Positions 1 to 11,795 of a DNA stretch of 60,000 bases are shown here, piece by piece (the first letter of the stretch is position 1; the number at the start of each line of letters is the position of its first letter). The stretch covers positions 441,768-501,767 of the forward strand of contig JAQGDQ010000110.1 in assembly GCA_030141605.1 (NCBI GenBank), written 5' to 3'. Origin of the DNA: Tubiluchus corallicola (Eukaryota; Priapulida; Priapulimorpha; Priapulimorphida; Tubiluchidae). The notes below the pieces were generated by a model. That model searched no databases. It saw only the letters and a program-made list of their open reading frames with translations, and was not told the DNA's origin. The position numbers were made by a program, and so were the translations under genes.

Positions 1-1650
1 CTATTTACAGCACATACGCGCATCATTAACAGCAACAAATATTGTTTTATAATTTGCAATGTAGAACAACGTATTTTGATTCTGTTTGAACAATCTATAT
101 AAGTATTCGCTGGCTTTTGCATTAATAGTAGTACAGTACGACACGCTTGTTTAATTGGCTTCTCCATGAATATGCAAAACGTTTACCAGCTGCCACAGGG
201 AAAAAAATAGAGTGACTCTATAGCTGGTATTTGATGAATGATGAAAGGTGTTCATTAGCTTCTGCATGTTCATTAACTACAAAATGTTCACTGGCTTCTA
301 TGGAAACCGCTGAATCAAACAGACCCAGAATTCAGACAAGATGCATAACGTTGTAGAACAAATATGGCGAAACACTTCATCAGCTATATGGGGCCAGTCC
401 TATGGAACAGACTAAGCCGCAATTCGAAATGTAGTCACTCCCTTTTAACTTTTAAAAAAACCGTCAGAAAAGAAATATTTCAAAAGTATTGAAGAGTAAC
501 ACAATTTGATAATGGTAATAACCTGCATTTTTTGCTACAGTAATCTTAATATAACGTGACTATGTTTAACAGGATACTGAACACTTTGTAACCATGATCA
601 CAGTTTTTCTTAGTTTCTCGCTCCATTTCATCTTTCATTCACTACTCCCCCCCATTTTTTTTAAGATTTCCACATACAGTTTGGCCTGTCAAGCTATGCT
701 TTTAGGCTCAAACTGTATGCATCAAAAAATTATTCTGTAATGAAATTTGCACATGTATATCCCGCATTATGAAATTTCTTAATAATATTGCATTTATTCA
801 TATTTATATTTATATTTACTCAAATGGAAAATTATCTGTATTTTAATGCTAATTGTAATGATGCAATGTGGAAAATGAATAAAACTCTTGAAACTCTCTC
901 TTGAACGCATGTTCACATGTTTCTTCTGATGATATGAACAAACTGAAGTTACGAAATTGTTGACGGTTTCTACATTAGACATCTATTAGTGGTTTCTGTG
1001 TACAATGAACAATGTAAGCAGTTCAGCGATATACGTATGAACTAGGACAGCCGTTCGCTAGTTCTTGCATGAACATTTGCAGATTCTCACTAGATCTGGT
1101 CTGAAATACGCAAGATTTTTAGCGACTTGTGTTAACCAAGTAAAATATTTTCTAGCTGTCTTGTTCGTTAGCTTACCCTAGAACATCACAACATAGCTTT
1201 TGCATGAATTATTCAAGATGTTCATTTGCCTTTGCACGAACAACGCAAAAATTTTTTGATTTCCATTTAAACGGCAGAAGAACTGACGCAATGTGCGTTG
1301 GCAACAATAATGCAATATGCCTAATAAAGTCAGCATGAAGTGTGTGCAATATTCACTGGGCCAAGAACGAATCATGCTAGATGTTCGTAGTCATCTTCAA
1401 GGACAAAAAAATGTTCATTAGCTTGTGCAAGAGGAGCACAAACTGGACAGTGGCCACTGCCTCACTGGTTTCAGCTCAAACAACGCAAGGTCTTATTTCG
1501 TGAACAATGCACGGTGTTCACTCGTTTCTGCATGAATGCCACCTTTGTTGTGCGAGAAAGAGACGAATATTGGCTGCACCTATAAATTTTGTTTTTAATG
1601 TGTTTCACTGATTGTTTTTTAAAGCTCCAAATGATTTGTGCATTTTCCAG
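1..1650. repeat. Degenerate ~32-bp minisatellite in intron or upstream DNA
   Basis: Variants of a motif close to gttcattagcttctgcatgaac followed by aacgcaaga recur irregularly from about 100 to 1540 (for example near 249, 283, 1160, 1199, 1225, 1411 and 1513). They are heavily diverged, with spacers of random sequence, so this looks like an old, decayed tandem array. No supported exon occurs before 1651. Confidence 0.4.
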
Positions 1651-1863
1651 GCAAGATAGTTGTGATAACGGATGCCCGGAGATAGTAAAAGTACAATATT
1701 TTGAGAGTGAGAAGCCAAGGCAGCTCTTCTCTCCACCCTCAACAACGCTAGAATCTCCCGTTAGCCCAACTACGTCGACGCTCTTATCAAGTCTACTGCC
1801 CAACGGCTATCGAGCGGCTACGCCAGACCATCCTATGTTTATCGAGCAACCATTTAAAATTAA
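1651..1863 (+). CDS. Internal exon of a predicted prenylated, disordered protein
   Basis: A 213-base exon between a good acceptor (pyrimidine-rich, cattttccag) and a consensus donor (GTAAGT from 1864). It encodes 70 full residues, beginning QDSCDNGCPEIVKVQYFE and ending EQPFKI, rich in Ser, Pro and Thr with several SP and TP pairs, as expected of a disordered, phosphorylatable segment. It starts on the third base of a codon and ends with two bases (AA) of a codon. The exon at 27401 starts with exactly one leftover base (C), giving Asn at the junction, so the two exons fit without a shift. The N-terminal exons must lie upstream of the window, since none with a convincing start is visible in 1-1650. 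I do not recognise the family. A paralemmin-like protein is one possibility, because of the lipidated C-terminus encoded at 27.8 kb, but no diagnostic domain is seen. The link to 27401 is inference from phase and composition, and extra exons may lie between. Confidence 0.6.
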
Positions 1864-3415
1864 GTAAGTAGCTGCTGAAATATCTAGTTGAATTTTTTAT
1901 TTATAAATCAAAATTTTTGTTTGACTTTTAATTAAAATTTCGTTTGGTGTTTGAGTCGAGAGTTAAAGCTATTGCAAGCTGTTAGATTGTATTTTGGGTA
2001 TTGTGAGATGCATTAAATTGAAACTTTTGTCCTCTAATAATTAATGCAATTAAATGCGTTTTCAATTAATTGAGCAAATTAAAGGACTGGAAACAGCAAA
2101 ACTAAATTGAAAATCAGACGAAGAAGAAAAAACATGGTTGATGTAGGAAGGGTTAAACGACTACATGTACTAAAAACAGAGTTAAACCAACTAGGCGAGA
2201 ATATACAAATTATTTTAAAAATCTTCCACCAGGTGTCAGCACGAACTCGAAAGCTCATTTTCCAACTATCGTGAACGTCTAGTCAATACATTCAGGGCTA
2301 GTATAACGTTCAGCTGCGTCTGTATAAGTTCAGTATGCTGTAGCAGTTAATAATTTGCCCTGTATAGAGAATGTGCTTGTATGTCTGTTAGTTCCTCACT
2401 AAATTGTTGAATTGGGGCAAAATCATGTCTAAAACCAGGTAGGAATTTTATTTTGTGAATTATCGAGTAGTATAATGGTGGGTGGAAGAGTAGACCTGAG
2501 CCTGCGCTAGCCTTATAGCCTACTATTTGCTTAGTGCCTACGGCAAAACATGAAATGAAGTATGTTAGAGATGTAGGTTTGGCATTAAGATGCCTTTTGC
2601 AAGGAGGGGCATCCGTATTTTAAACTTTAGTAGCTGATTTTGTATTAGTATCATAGTGTATAATATTTTAATTCAGTGTTTTCAAGTTACACGTTAATGT
2701 ATAGATGTAGCCATAAGACGGGTGGCCTTGCGTTTAAAGAAAATTATGATTGCCTACCGTTCAGCGTTATTCAGGTACGCGATGAAGTTCAATGTAAACA
2801 AACATTGCTGCAGGCAAAGTCCGTTTACTGCCATTAAATCGAGTGTTGTACCAACTAGGGGAGCCTAACTTTGTTCATTACGATCCCCACTGTTGATTCA
2901 TAAAGATAAAGATATTCGTTAGCATATGCTTGACCTAATATTTCGCAGTAAATGCACTGAATAACGAGTATTTAGTACGATTTTGGTGCTTACGTGAGAA
3001 CTAAAAAATTATTTGACAATGTCTATAATAGAAGTTTGAAAATTGTCAAGAAGCGAAGCTCCCAGGCTTGCAATTGCAAACCAGAGTCCCGCTTAATTGT
3101 AACAGACAGTTTAGTAGGGCTTTCATTTTGCGTGCCACTTATTTACCTTTTTTGGCTAATAATATTTTTACATGAAAAACGTCAACGGTTAGTAGCATAA
3201 ACCTGATACTCCTGCAGTAATGTATGGTACAGAATTCTGTCCAACTTTTTCATTTTGCTCATAGATGTAGCTTTCAAAATACTGACCTATTGGAATATTT
3301 AAAAGTACGAGTATTAACTAGAACATGCTTTTATACATATTAATACTTAAACATCAAAGTTACATTTGCGTAAAAGCCAAGTATAAGTTTTTAAAGTTGC
3401 GTGTATGCTGCTAGG

Positions 3416-4036
3416 AACAAACATAATGAACATGTTGCAACAAACATAATGAGCAGGTTGCAACAAACATAATGAACAGTTTGCAACAAACATAATGAAC
3501 ATGTTGCAACAAATATAATGAGCAGGATGCAACAAACATAATGAGCAGGATGCAACAAACGTAATGAGCAGGTTGCAACAAACATAATGAACATGTTGCA
3601 ACAAACATAATGAGCAGGTTGCAACAAACATAATGAACAGTTTGCAGCAAACATAATGAACATGTTGCAACAAACATAATGAGCATGATGCAACAAACAT
3701 AATGAGCAGGATGCAACAAACATAATGAGCAGGATGCAATGAACATAATGAGCAGGATGCAACAAACATAATGAGCAGGTTGCAACAAACATAATGAGCA
3801 GGTTGCAACAAACATAATGAACATGTTGCAACAAACATAATGAGCAGGTTGCAACAAACATAATGAGCAGGTTGCAACAAACATAATGAGCAGGTTGTAA
3901 CAAACATAATGAACATGTTGCAACAAACATGATGAGCAGGTTGCAACAAACATAATGAGCAGGATGCAACAAACATAATGAACAGTTTGCAACAAACATA
4001 ATGAGCAAGATGCAACAAACATAATGAGCAGGTTGC
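3416..4036. repeat. 23-bp tandem satellite, about 27 units
   Basis: About 27 head-to-tail copies of a 23-base unit, approximately aacaaacataatgagcaggttgc. Units differ mainly at two places: gagcagg versus gaacatg or gaacagt, and aggttg versus aggatg. The period is not a multiple of three, so a stop-free minus strand repeats its meaning in all three frames. This produces three overlapping minus-strand open frames of 203-242 codons with LCLLQPAHYVCC-like peptides. They are repeat artefacts, not proteins. The left edge of the 8.2-kb tandem duplication lies inside this array. Confidence 0.9.
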
Positions 4037-4862
4037 ACGGCTAAATTTTAATACGCAATAATTTTTGATGCTCACGTATTTGAAAAAACTGTTAAATAGA
4101 AATATTAAAGGAATATTAGAACTGAGTCATTAGGAATCGTTTGAGAGTGAATTATGAACAGTCAAAATCAAGAGCGACTGCTATGCTTTAAGACTAATAG
4201 AGGGCTACATACATATGGTCAGAGAATGTATTATCCGCTACGCTTAATGGTGCTGTAGAAATGTGAATCCCGTTGATCATTTCTCTGTGGGACACTTTCA
4301 TGTGTATGAGTTCTTCTTTAGCGAGCCATTCCGCCCACTGGCTAGAAAACTTTTGTTTTAGGTCGCTTACGTTATTCAAAAGCGAGATAGTTTCAAATTT
4401 TAAAAAACTTAAACTTTTCTGCAATTCTTTTAGGTTGTTGTGCTTAATTTACTTATATACATGTAAACACCAGTGCCCTTTACACACTGGCTATAATCAA
4501 TCAACGAAAAAGTTCCTACATGTACTTTAATAGTACAAGCAATGATATTAAATTTTGTTTTTCCTATCGTCATCGCTTTGCGGATGACAAATTATTTCAG
4601 TGCAGTAAAACTGTATGAAATATCATTTTTCTTGGCTTCATATCCAAGTTATTAAAATTTGATTCATCCATTCATTAGCTGTGCTACAGTTAATCATCTT
4701 GGTCTATTGCTTTTCGCAAATTTGCGTTAAATTTTTGTGATTAATGCATCGAGGCTCGTAAGGGGATGCTGGACTTGAGATACTTTGCTTTCTGAACAGC
4801 TGTCTCGCGGTAGCAATAAATGTGTCTTAATCATTTTTTAATTTTGCAAAATTGTACGTTTG

Positions 4863-4933
4863 AACCGAAGTTAAGCAATGCTCAGCATGATTAAAGAATG
4901 GATGAGTGACCGCCCAAAAATTGGCTTTAGGGC
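4863..4933 (+). pseudogene. 5S rRNA-derived fragment (3' two-thirds)
   Basis: The stretch accgaagttaagcaatg, followed by a diverged spacer and then atggatgagtgaccgcc, lines up in order and spacing with the internal control region and 3' part of eukaryotic 5S rRNA (box A-like GAAGTTAAGCA, box C-like TGGATGGGTGACCGCC). The 5' third of 5S is not recognisable, and the end (ttggctttagggc) is only loosely similar to the 5S 3' end. It may be a 5S pseudogene or the head of a 5S-derived SINE. Confidence 0.65.
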
Positions 4934-5999
4934 ATTTCCTACTGACATATTTGCCTTCAGTTATTTCTGTCGTTAAAGAAAGATGCATCTGAACTTAGTT
5001 GAAACCTCAGCTGGTTCAGTATCGCTGCCTTAAAGGTTCTACCACATCTGTCTGCATTAAAGAGCTTTGCCAAATTGTGAGTGATTTTCTCCTGATTTGT
5101 GCTGCACTTGTTTACTACGAAACTTATATGAGTTATATATGAAGTCATATATGTGCTGAATTTATTATCCTACTTGTTTTTGCTGTAATTGTGTTGTACA
5201 CGGTTGCTTAGCCGCCTGTAGTCACCACCTCCCCCTTCCGCACCCAATTATAGCTAGGTATTTGACTCTGCTTTGTGTGCAAATTTGCTGAAACAGAGTG
5301 TGATATATATAGCATGATTCAAATGTGTTAAAAATGGGGAAAGTTGAAAGTAAAAGTTCTAAACAGGTTATAAAGCCATACCAGTTCAAAAAGGGTTGAA
5401 ACATTATGCCTAGTTTAAATGTGAAAGGTTTGGCAAAGAGCCAAACTGAAAGAGATTCATGTTTTGCATTATGGTAGTGTTTACTAGTTTTACTGTTTTG
5501 ATGTGACGATTATAGCCAAGTACCCATGTGTTAGGATACTTTTGTGCAATATCATAATGTCACAATTTTATAATTTTTTATTTAGTCAAAGGCAAAGTAT
5601 CTTAGGTGACGAATTTTTTTAAGAAGGCGACTTTGAAGAAGAAAAATTAAACTTATTAGAAATTATATACTTTGCATTTTTGTGCCAATCTAGAACGTTT
5701 TATATCGAGTAATATGAAAAGATACGTTTTTGAACAATGAGAACGTTATGCATGAAAATTCAAACCTGTCTAGTTACACAACCACCCCATCGCGGCATCT
5801 CTCCATACTATATACATCTTGCCTCTGACATCTTTCAAATCTCAAGATTGGGGTTTATTATTTAATAATAAATAATTAATAGTCCTACAGCTCTATTCAT
5901 TTAGCACTCTTTTCCTAGCTTACCTTTTTTGTGTTTTACACAGGTGTGCTTGTATAACATTTGCTGTATCTCTGACTTCCACATTTAGTTTTCACCTAG

Positions 6000-6415
6000 T
6001 CCTATGTTTAAAGCAAGACCCGATCTTAAATTGTAGGTCAAAACAATCTACTCTTTAAAATATGGAAAGGAAACATACTATTTTTTCAGTTCAGATGTGT
6101 TAGTTTATGATGAAGCGGTAAATTTGAAATTTGAATTTTTATCTTAAAACATGCCTAGTTTTAGTAGAATACACTGAATAACTTACAGTAGCACACTATA
6201 CTTCAATTTTCGCTTTCGTAACACGTGAAATATTTTTGCTGTTGAAAATGATGTTAGTTTGTGCGTCATCAGTAGTTGGGCTCGCCCACCGTTAAATAAG
6301 TTTTTAATCCGTAACTTAATTACCAAAAGGCTTCGTAGTATTAACTGTGTTAAAATGTATTCTTTTTATCGGACTTGAAAATGGGGTCGTGTGTGAAAAA
6401 TCATCCTGTCTTCCT
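6000..6415. repeat. Unidentified dispersed repeat, locus A copy 1
   Basis: This segment shares colinear blocks with 41490-42120: a block with ggaaacatactattttttca, ggtaaatttgaaattt, acttcaattttcgc, tagttgggctcg with ccgttaa, and an end block aaaatggggt followed by gaaaaatcatcc. Both loci are in the same orientation, with indels between blocks. No terminal inverted repeat or coding capacity was seen, so the class is unknown. Confidence 0.6.
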
Positions 6416-6519
6416 TTAATTTTTTCCAAATTGTTGTCTTTCAGAAAGCAGTTGTTTGTACATGTTTTTGACTGTGACTGTGAGTTTAGACGTTTGAATA
6501 CTTATAACTAAATTGAAAT

Positions 6520-6875
6520 ACGCGTGTGTGGCTGAGATATACGTGTTGAAGAACATGTATACGTGTTTTGTGTATGTGGCAGAGATATACGTGTTGAAGA
6601 ACATGTATACGTGTTTTGTGTATGTGGCAGAGATATACGTGTTGAAGAACATGTATACGTGTTTTGTATATGTGGCAGAGATATACGTGTTGAAGAACAT
6701 GTATACGTGTTTTGTATATGTGGCAGAGATATACGTGTTGAGGAACATGTATACGTGTTTTGTATATGTGGCAGAGATATACGTGTTGAGGAACATGTAT
6801 ACGCGTTTTGTATATGTGACAGAGATATACGTGTTGAGGAACATGTATACGTGTTTTGTATATGTGGCAGAGATA
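6520..6875 (+). repeat. 48-bp tandem array coding a zinc-knuckle-like segment (copy 1)
   Basis: About seven units of 48 bases (gagatatacgtgttgaagaa and on to tgtatgtggca). Because 48 is a multiple of three, each unit encodes the same 16 residues, CGRDIRVEEHVYVFCI in one plus frame. The other plus frame gives a second repetitive peptide, and a minus frame is also open. The 3' border of the array merges into the single-copy CGRDMEDEERV sequence, which shows where the unit came from. Confidence 0.85.
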
Positions 6876-7069
6876 TGGAAGATGAGGAACGTGTATTGTT
6901 AGATTGTCAGCTTACTGAGCATTTTAGAAACCAATCGTTTAATAATATGTTTGATTTAATGAACTCAACAATTACGTTTCGTTGCTTTTGTGCAAACTTT
7001 TGAATTTATTTAAATGATAAAGTAGACTTGATAATGTTACCTACTCAAGATGGACATTTTTTGCAAGAT

Positions 7070-7341
7070 TGTTAACTTTACAGTGTATTTTCCCTCCGTT
7101 AATGTCAATTTCATAGTGTATTTTCCCTCTATTAATGTCAATTTCATAGTGTATTTTCCCTCTGTTAATGTCAATTTCACAGTGTATTTTTCCTCTGTTA
7201 ATGTCAATTTCATAGTGTATTTTCCCTCTGTTAATGTCAATTTCATAGTGTATTTTCCCTCTGTTAATGTCAATTTCATAGTGTATTTTCCCTCTGTTTG
7301 TGTCAATTTCATAGTGTATTTTCCCTGTGTTAATGTCAACA
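7070..7341. repeat. 33-bp tandem array (copy 1)
   Basis: About eight units of 33 bases, near tttcatagtgtattttccct followed by ctgttaatgtcaa. It lies in what appears to be the 3' UTR of the LINE fragment and ends beside its aataaactaact tail. Open frames on both strands come only from the period being divisible by three. Confidence 0.88.
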
Positions 7342-7679
7342 AATAAACTAACTAACTATTTTGTTATTTTCTATTGTCCTCAGAAAGTCGTCTTCTTGAA
7401 AAAATTCGTCGTCTTAGATTTCTTGTCTTTGACTTAATGAATAATTCTGAAATTAACAATTACTTTCTTGCACACATGGCTTTGATAAATCATTAATGAG
7501 AAAAACCGTGCACAGAATGATGAGTCAAACGTGGCGTGTGTTGAACAGCTTTGCTTACTGTGTGACGTGCGGTAGAGAAGCCGTTTGTTCAAACAGAGAA
7601 GCATTAATTCTGGAGTAAATACATTCATACCCGCCATTTCTTCAGTTCTGCCTTCTGTTATCCTCTAATTGATATCAGT

Positions 7680-10600
7680 ATTGATTACAAGGACCTGCGC
7701 CTCAGCCGAGTCTGTAAGTGTCACAAAGTAAACCCACTTGGTACACTTAACTCTCTACTACACATAGCAGGTTACATCGGACCCTGTCCTAAATTGCCCG
7801 ACGTCGTGTAAAGTATGGGGTTTGGTGAGCATTGTCAAGCACTTGCGGTTGTAAAACTAGCCTGCAGTGATTCAGAGATCTGAATGGGTGAGAGGTATCT
7901 GGACTCTTCTGCAAAATACAAAGATTGGACTGCATCTGAAATCACCATAAATAAACTCACCTCAGCTGAGGCAAAATCAGATTCAGTGACGAAGAAAACA
8001 ATAAGAACTAGGAATAAATCCGCTGGGAGAAAGTAGTGCGATAGCCAATAAACAGGTTATTACAAAATCTTGGCAGAGGAGGGAGTCGGTGATATTGCAT
8101 AGTGGCATCAAGCAATGGAAGAAAATGTATACCATTCTGTGGCTGCATCCTGCGCGACTACGTGTTGTGTGAGTGTTATATTTTTACGAAAACTATGTCC
8201 ACTTTGCTTCCCTTGGTGATGCGTTGAAGCCTACAACCTAGCTGTCAACTGACCAAAAAGGCAGTTCACAGAGCTGCTATTATTTTATACTGTGGCGATA
8301 GTGCCGGCCGGCCGGCGTGTATTTTAGAACGGCTCATTATCATTCTTGCCTGTGGCTGTGCGTTAAACTAATAAGTAAGACGTACGATTATGAGTGAAAT
8401 GGTTGTTTGGAAGTACTTTACAAATATGAAAAAATGAGTGCGTGGCTGTTTTTGTTTTTAGTTGCCCGCAGTGTTTTGTGCTACGTTGCATTCGTTTATA
8501 AGCACTGAGTCCAGAATTGTGATTTAGTTTAACAACCGACATTGCTTTAATTAAAGATTTGAACACCACCCGCACGCTTCCATTTTTAATTGATGATGAT
8601 ATAGCGTGAGTTGTCTCCGGGGAGCCTTGGATGTTGGTTGTTGAAGACTTGTGGCCTGTTGTCTGGCTGCTGGCTAGATTACAATTATTATTGAACCATT
8701 TTTGTCGTCTAGTAGCTGCTGCTTCAGACTGTTCCTATTGATTTTGTTGCTGAAGCTGCAGCTCCTTGGAGAATATAGCATCAGGCGCATCTCTGCTTCT
8801 AGTGGTTTGCACAAATAACTCATCAGACATGATTCGCTTGAATACAGACATGAGGATGCACTCCATTGGCCTCCAAGTTTTCATCAGCATAGTGTCGTAA
8901 CCACTATACTGCAGTGTTTCTGTGCTTTTGGCAAAGTAGTATTTTACAATGCAACCGGTGAGAAATCAAAACTGCATAATAACAAAGTTCAATATAATGG
9001 GCTCCAGAAGTCTTCCTTGAGCAATGTCCATATACGTGCAGAAAAGATGCAAATGCAACAAACACAGGTTAAAGGCTGAACTTGTATATAAAGGACCTTC
9101 TGTATTAATTAATCTCACCTGGTTCTTTAACCAGCAATTAAGATTTTGAAAAAAGGAAGTCAAAGGAATTTATAGACCTACTTTACTTTCAGAAAAATTA
9201 TTTGTTTCATGTAAGCAGCTAAACAAGCTAAAAGGCATGAAAAAGAAATGCAAGTGCCCGTGAAAAGTAAGATTTGGGCGACTAAGTCGTCCTTTCTGAA
9301 TTATTTAGGCTACTGGTTTATAAAAACATTTTTTACGCGTTCAAGCATGATTCTATAGCAGCTTTTCATTTTTGTGACAAGTACCCTGCAAATTTAGTTT
9401 ACTTACACCCATCCATGGCATTCAAGCTCAAATATTGGTTTAATAATGAGTTCGTGCAGGCTTTTAATACCAACTTGAATCCAGAGCACTTTCTAATTAT
9501 CGGGAACTTGCTTGGGACTTTGGAAGCCAAAAGCTCGTTTGTTTGGTTTAACAAGCTCAGCAGGTTCGGAATTGTGCCTGAATATTGAAGGCCAACTCAA
9601 TTAGCCTTATACTAGTATGCCGTCTAATTCTATTATACTTACTGTGCAATTCGGTTTTCTGTCAGATTAACGCTTGTTTTTTGTTGGAATTTTGAGCCTG
9701 ACTGCGCTTTAGTATAATGTTGTAGTGGGGGTAAACTTTAATCTCTGGATAAAATGCTGGTATGACGAAAGCTCGTGGTAGGGCTCCGAATACTACGTAC
9801 GTCCACCGAAAGAAAGTAAAATGATTTTAAAGAAAGTTGAAAGAATTAATACGGAGGCCTCAAATTCAGTTACTCTTTGGCTGTAGTTCAAGCTTGATAT
9901 CCATTTGCGAGTGAGTGTGAGCAGTGTAAAAATACGGTTTTCGTATTGAAGAACTTTATGACATCCAACGGAGTTTTAACGAAAGTGTGGATATTTTCAT
10001 TGAGTAAGGTAAAAAACTGCAGTAATATGTTTACATTTTGATTTGTAACTATTTAACTTTTCCACTGCTCGCACAGGCGGGGAGTAGCTGTCTATAAACG
10101 CATCAGTTCTTATCTGGGTAGCCACAATCTTAGCACCCACACCAAGGAATAGACGTTGCCTATTCATCCATCTTGAATCCTGAGGCGACAATTAATGTAA
10201 ATATGGACAAAACCGTCTGAGCAAACAGTTCCTCTGCAGTCTCCTTGGAGCACAAATACTGGACCGCATACCTTGGCTTTTTTTCAAATAACATTGATAT
10301 GACGAAGCAATATAAAGCTGCCGTACTGTTGTGGGATGGAGACATTGGCAGATGGTTTTGATAGAACTGTAAAATTTGGGTGTTTGCGTGAAGTTCGCCT
10401 GGGAGCTAAAAGAGCAATTAAACAAAGTTCTCAAGCGGAAAATGCGTTTTATCACACTCCCTGCTGTGAAGGTAGTCTGATCTCGGATAAATGTTTGCAG
10501 ATTGCATTGGTCTTGAACAGCTCTTGATATAAGTATGGTGTAATCCAAATAAACACAAAATCAAGTGCTCCTTTCAAGTTCTGATTAGGTGTATGTTATT

Positions 10601-11570
10601 GAATATATATCCACTAGTAACTAATCGCCTTGAGGGAGGAGAAAAGCTATTGCAGCCGCCCCAGTGATAGTCTTAAAGCTTCGCCCACGTGATAGTCTTA
10701 AAACTTTACTAATGTACTAAATTGGGCAAAAGCTCTAGTTTAAGAACATTTGTGCATACACGAAACGTCCACCTCTTTGTCAGGATATCATTACGAGGGA
10801 ACTCTCCGCTCACACCAGACTAGTCTCAGTTAGTCTAGGAAACGTGAGGGTCTATGACGTAATCTCAATTTTCGTGTTCTGTTTTGTAACAATTTACATG
10901 GCTTACATTTTGTATAAACGAAATTAACTTGTGAGAATATTTTTCGTTCACTCAGCGCAAAAGATTTCAAAAGCTTAGTTGGCTGAGCGAGACAAATCCT
11001 ACCTGCTCAAATCGTAAATGTCAAAAGAATTGTTTACAGATTATATAGCCCTAATTTACATGAGAAACGAAGACAAGAGCGGGATGTTGTCCTTTTCATG
11101 ATTCGGGCACATTGCTTCGTTATTCATGATCCGGGCAAGTCGCTTTCATACAGTGATCTGCAGCTTTTCTGGCAGTCACGAAACTTTACTGAAAACGGTT
11201 TTCTGTGCCACTTACTGGCATTAGCGATTGACTGATGGGAAATTTCTGCGTTTGCATCTGAGTGGTGCCAGGCTGGAATAAATATTTAATACACTCGGAG
11301 AATACTCAAGTGCATATCAGTAATACAGTAGTTAGTTCTTGTTACACGGATGCCGCGAACCTGTTGACATTTTAATGTCTTCAATATAATATAAACAGTT
11401 TTTATGACCATGACGAGAATATCTAGGTTGTATACATGTAACAGCTATAATGATGAGAAAGAGTTATTGCTTATTGGGTAAATTTACTTTCACCTGTTAT
11501 GAGGTTATAAAGCTGAATGCGTGAAATAGATAATTAAATTCACGTTCGTTAATTCAACACACTTGTGCTG
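7680..11570. other. Gene-free intronic DNA (copy 1); same at 15857-19747
   Basis: I see no supportable exon, RNA gene or mobile-element domain here. Open frames are short (at most 118 codons) and lack recognisable motifs or splice sites in phase with the CaaX gene. A GC palindrome gccggccggccggc occurs near 8303. Confidence 0.5.
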
Positions 11571-11574
11571 ATTA

Positions 11575-11795
11575 ATGAACAATGACTGTATAGAATCCTT
11601 GTAGTAACACTTTTGGCTGCTGAAAAATGATTATGCAGAATTCATGTGGAAGAATGCTTACCAGAGCACAATGATTGTGTAGAATTCTTGTGGGAGCAGT
11701 GTTGACTATATTGAACAATGATCGTGCTGAATCAATGTGGTAGCAGTGCTAACTGCAGGACGATGTTTGTAGTATTAGTGTTGGGCAGATTCCTA
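11575..11795. repeat. Degenerate ~47-bp tandem repeat (copy 1)
   Basis: About four and a half diverged units built on caatgattgtgtagaattct followed by tgtggtagcagtgttgact. The duplicate is at 19752-19972. The units are too diverged for a recent expansion, and no coding role is apparent. Confidence 0.6.

Larger units (their letters stand above)
6500..7358 (+). mobile_element. 3' end of a dead non-LTR retrotransposon, internally expanded (copy 1)
   Basis: The frame ending at 7003 finishes with CGRDMEDEERVLLDCQLTEHF and a short tail, resembling the Cys/His-rich C-terminus (C-x-C, H, C pattern) of LINE reverse transcriptases. It is followed by a short 3' UTR and a tail aataaactaactaact, the kind of short-repeat terminus that ends many LINEs. 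Two internal pieces have expanded: a 48-bp unit in the coding part (about 6520-6875) and a 33-bp unit in the 3' UTR (about 7070-7341). The plus frame is open for 146 codons, but most of it is repeat. There is no sign that it is a host gene. Confidence 0.55.

Noticed and set aside
3347-4075. Minus-strand frames of 203-242 codons with LCLLQPAHYVCC-like repeats, possible Cys-rich secreted proteins
   Set aside because: All three frames arise from one 23-bp satellite whose unit lacks stops; the peptides are the same in every frame and there is no signal peptide or splice context.
7037-7346. Open frames on both strands over the 33-bp array
   Set aside because: The period is divisible by three, so any stop-free unit gives a long frame; the peptides are pure repeats without function.
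3416-7358. Possible CRISPR-like arrays
   Set aside because: The repeats are directly adjacent with no unique spacers, and the genome is eukaryotic.
10192-10548. 118-codon minus frame (and its duplicate at 18369-18725) as a gene
   Set aside because: No recognisable domain, no splice sites in phase, composition like the surrounding intron, and a competing plus frame over the same bases.
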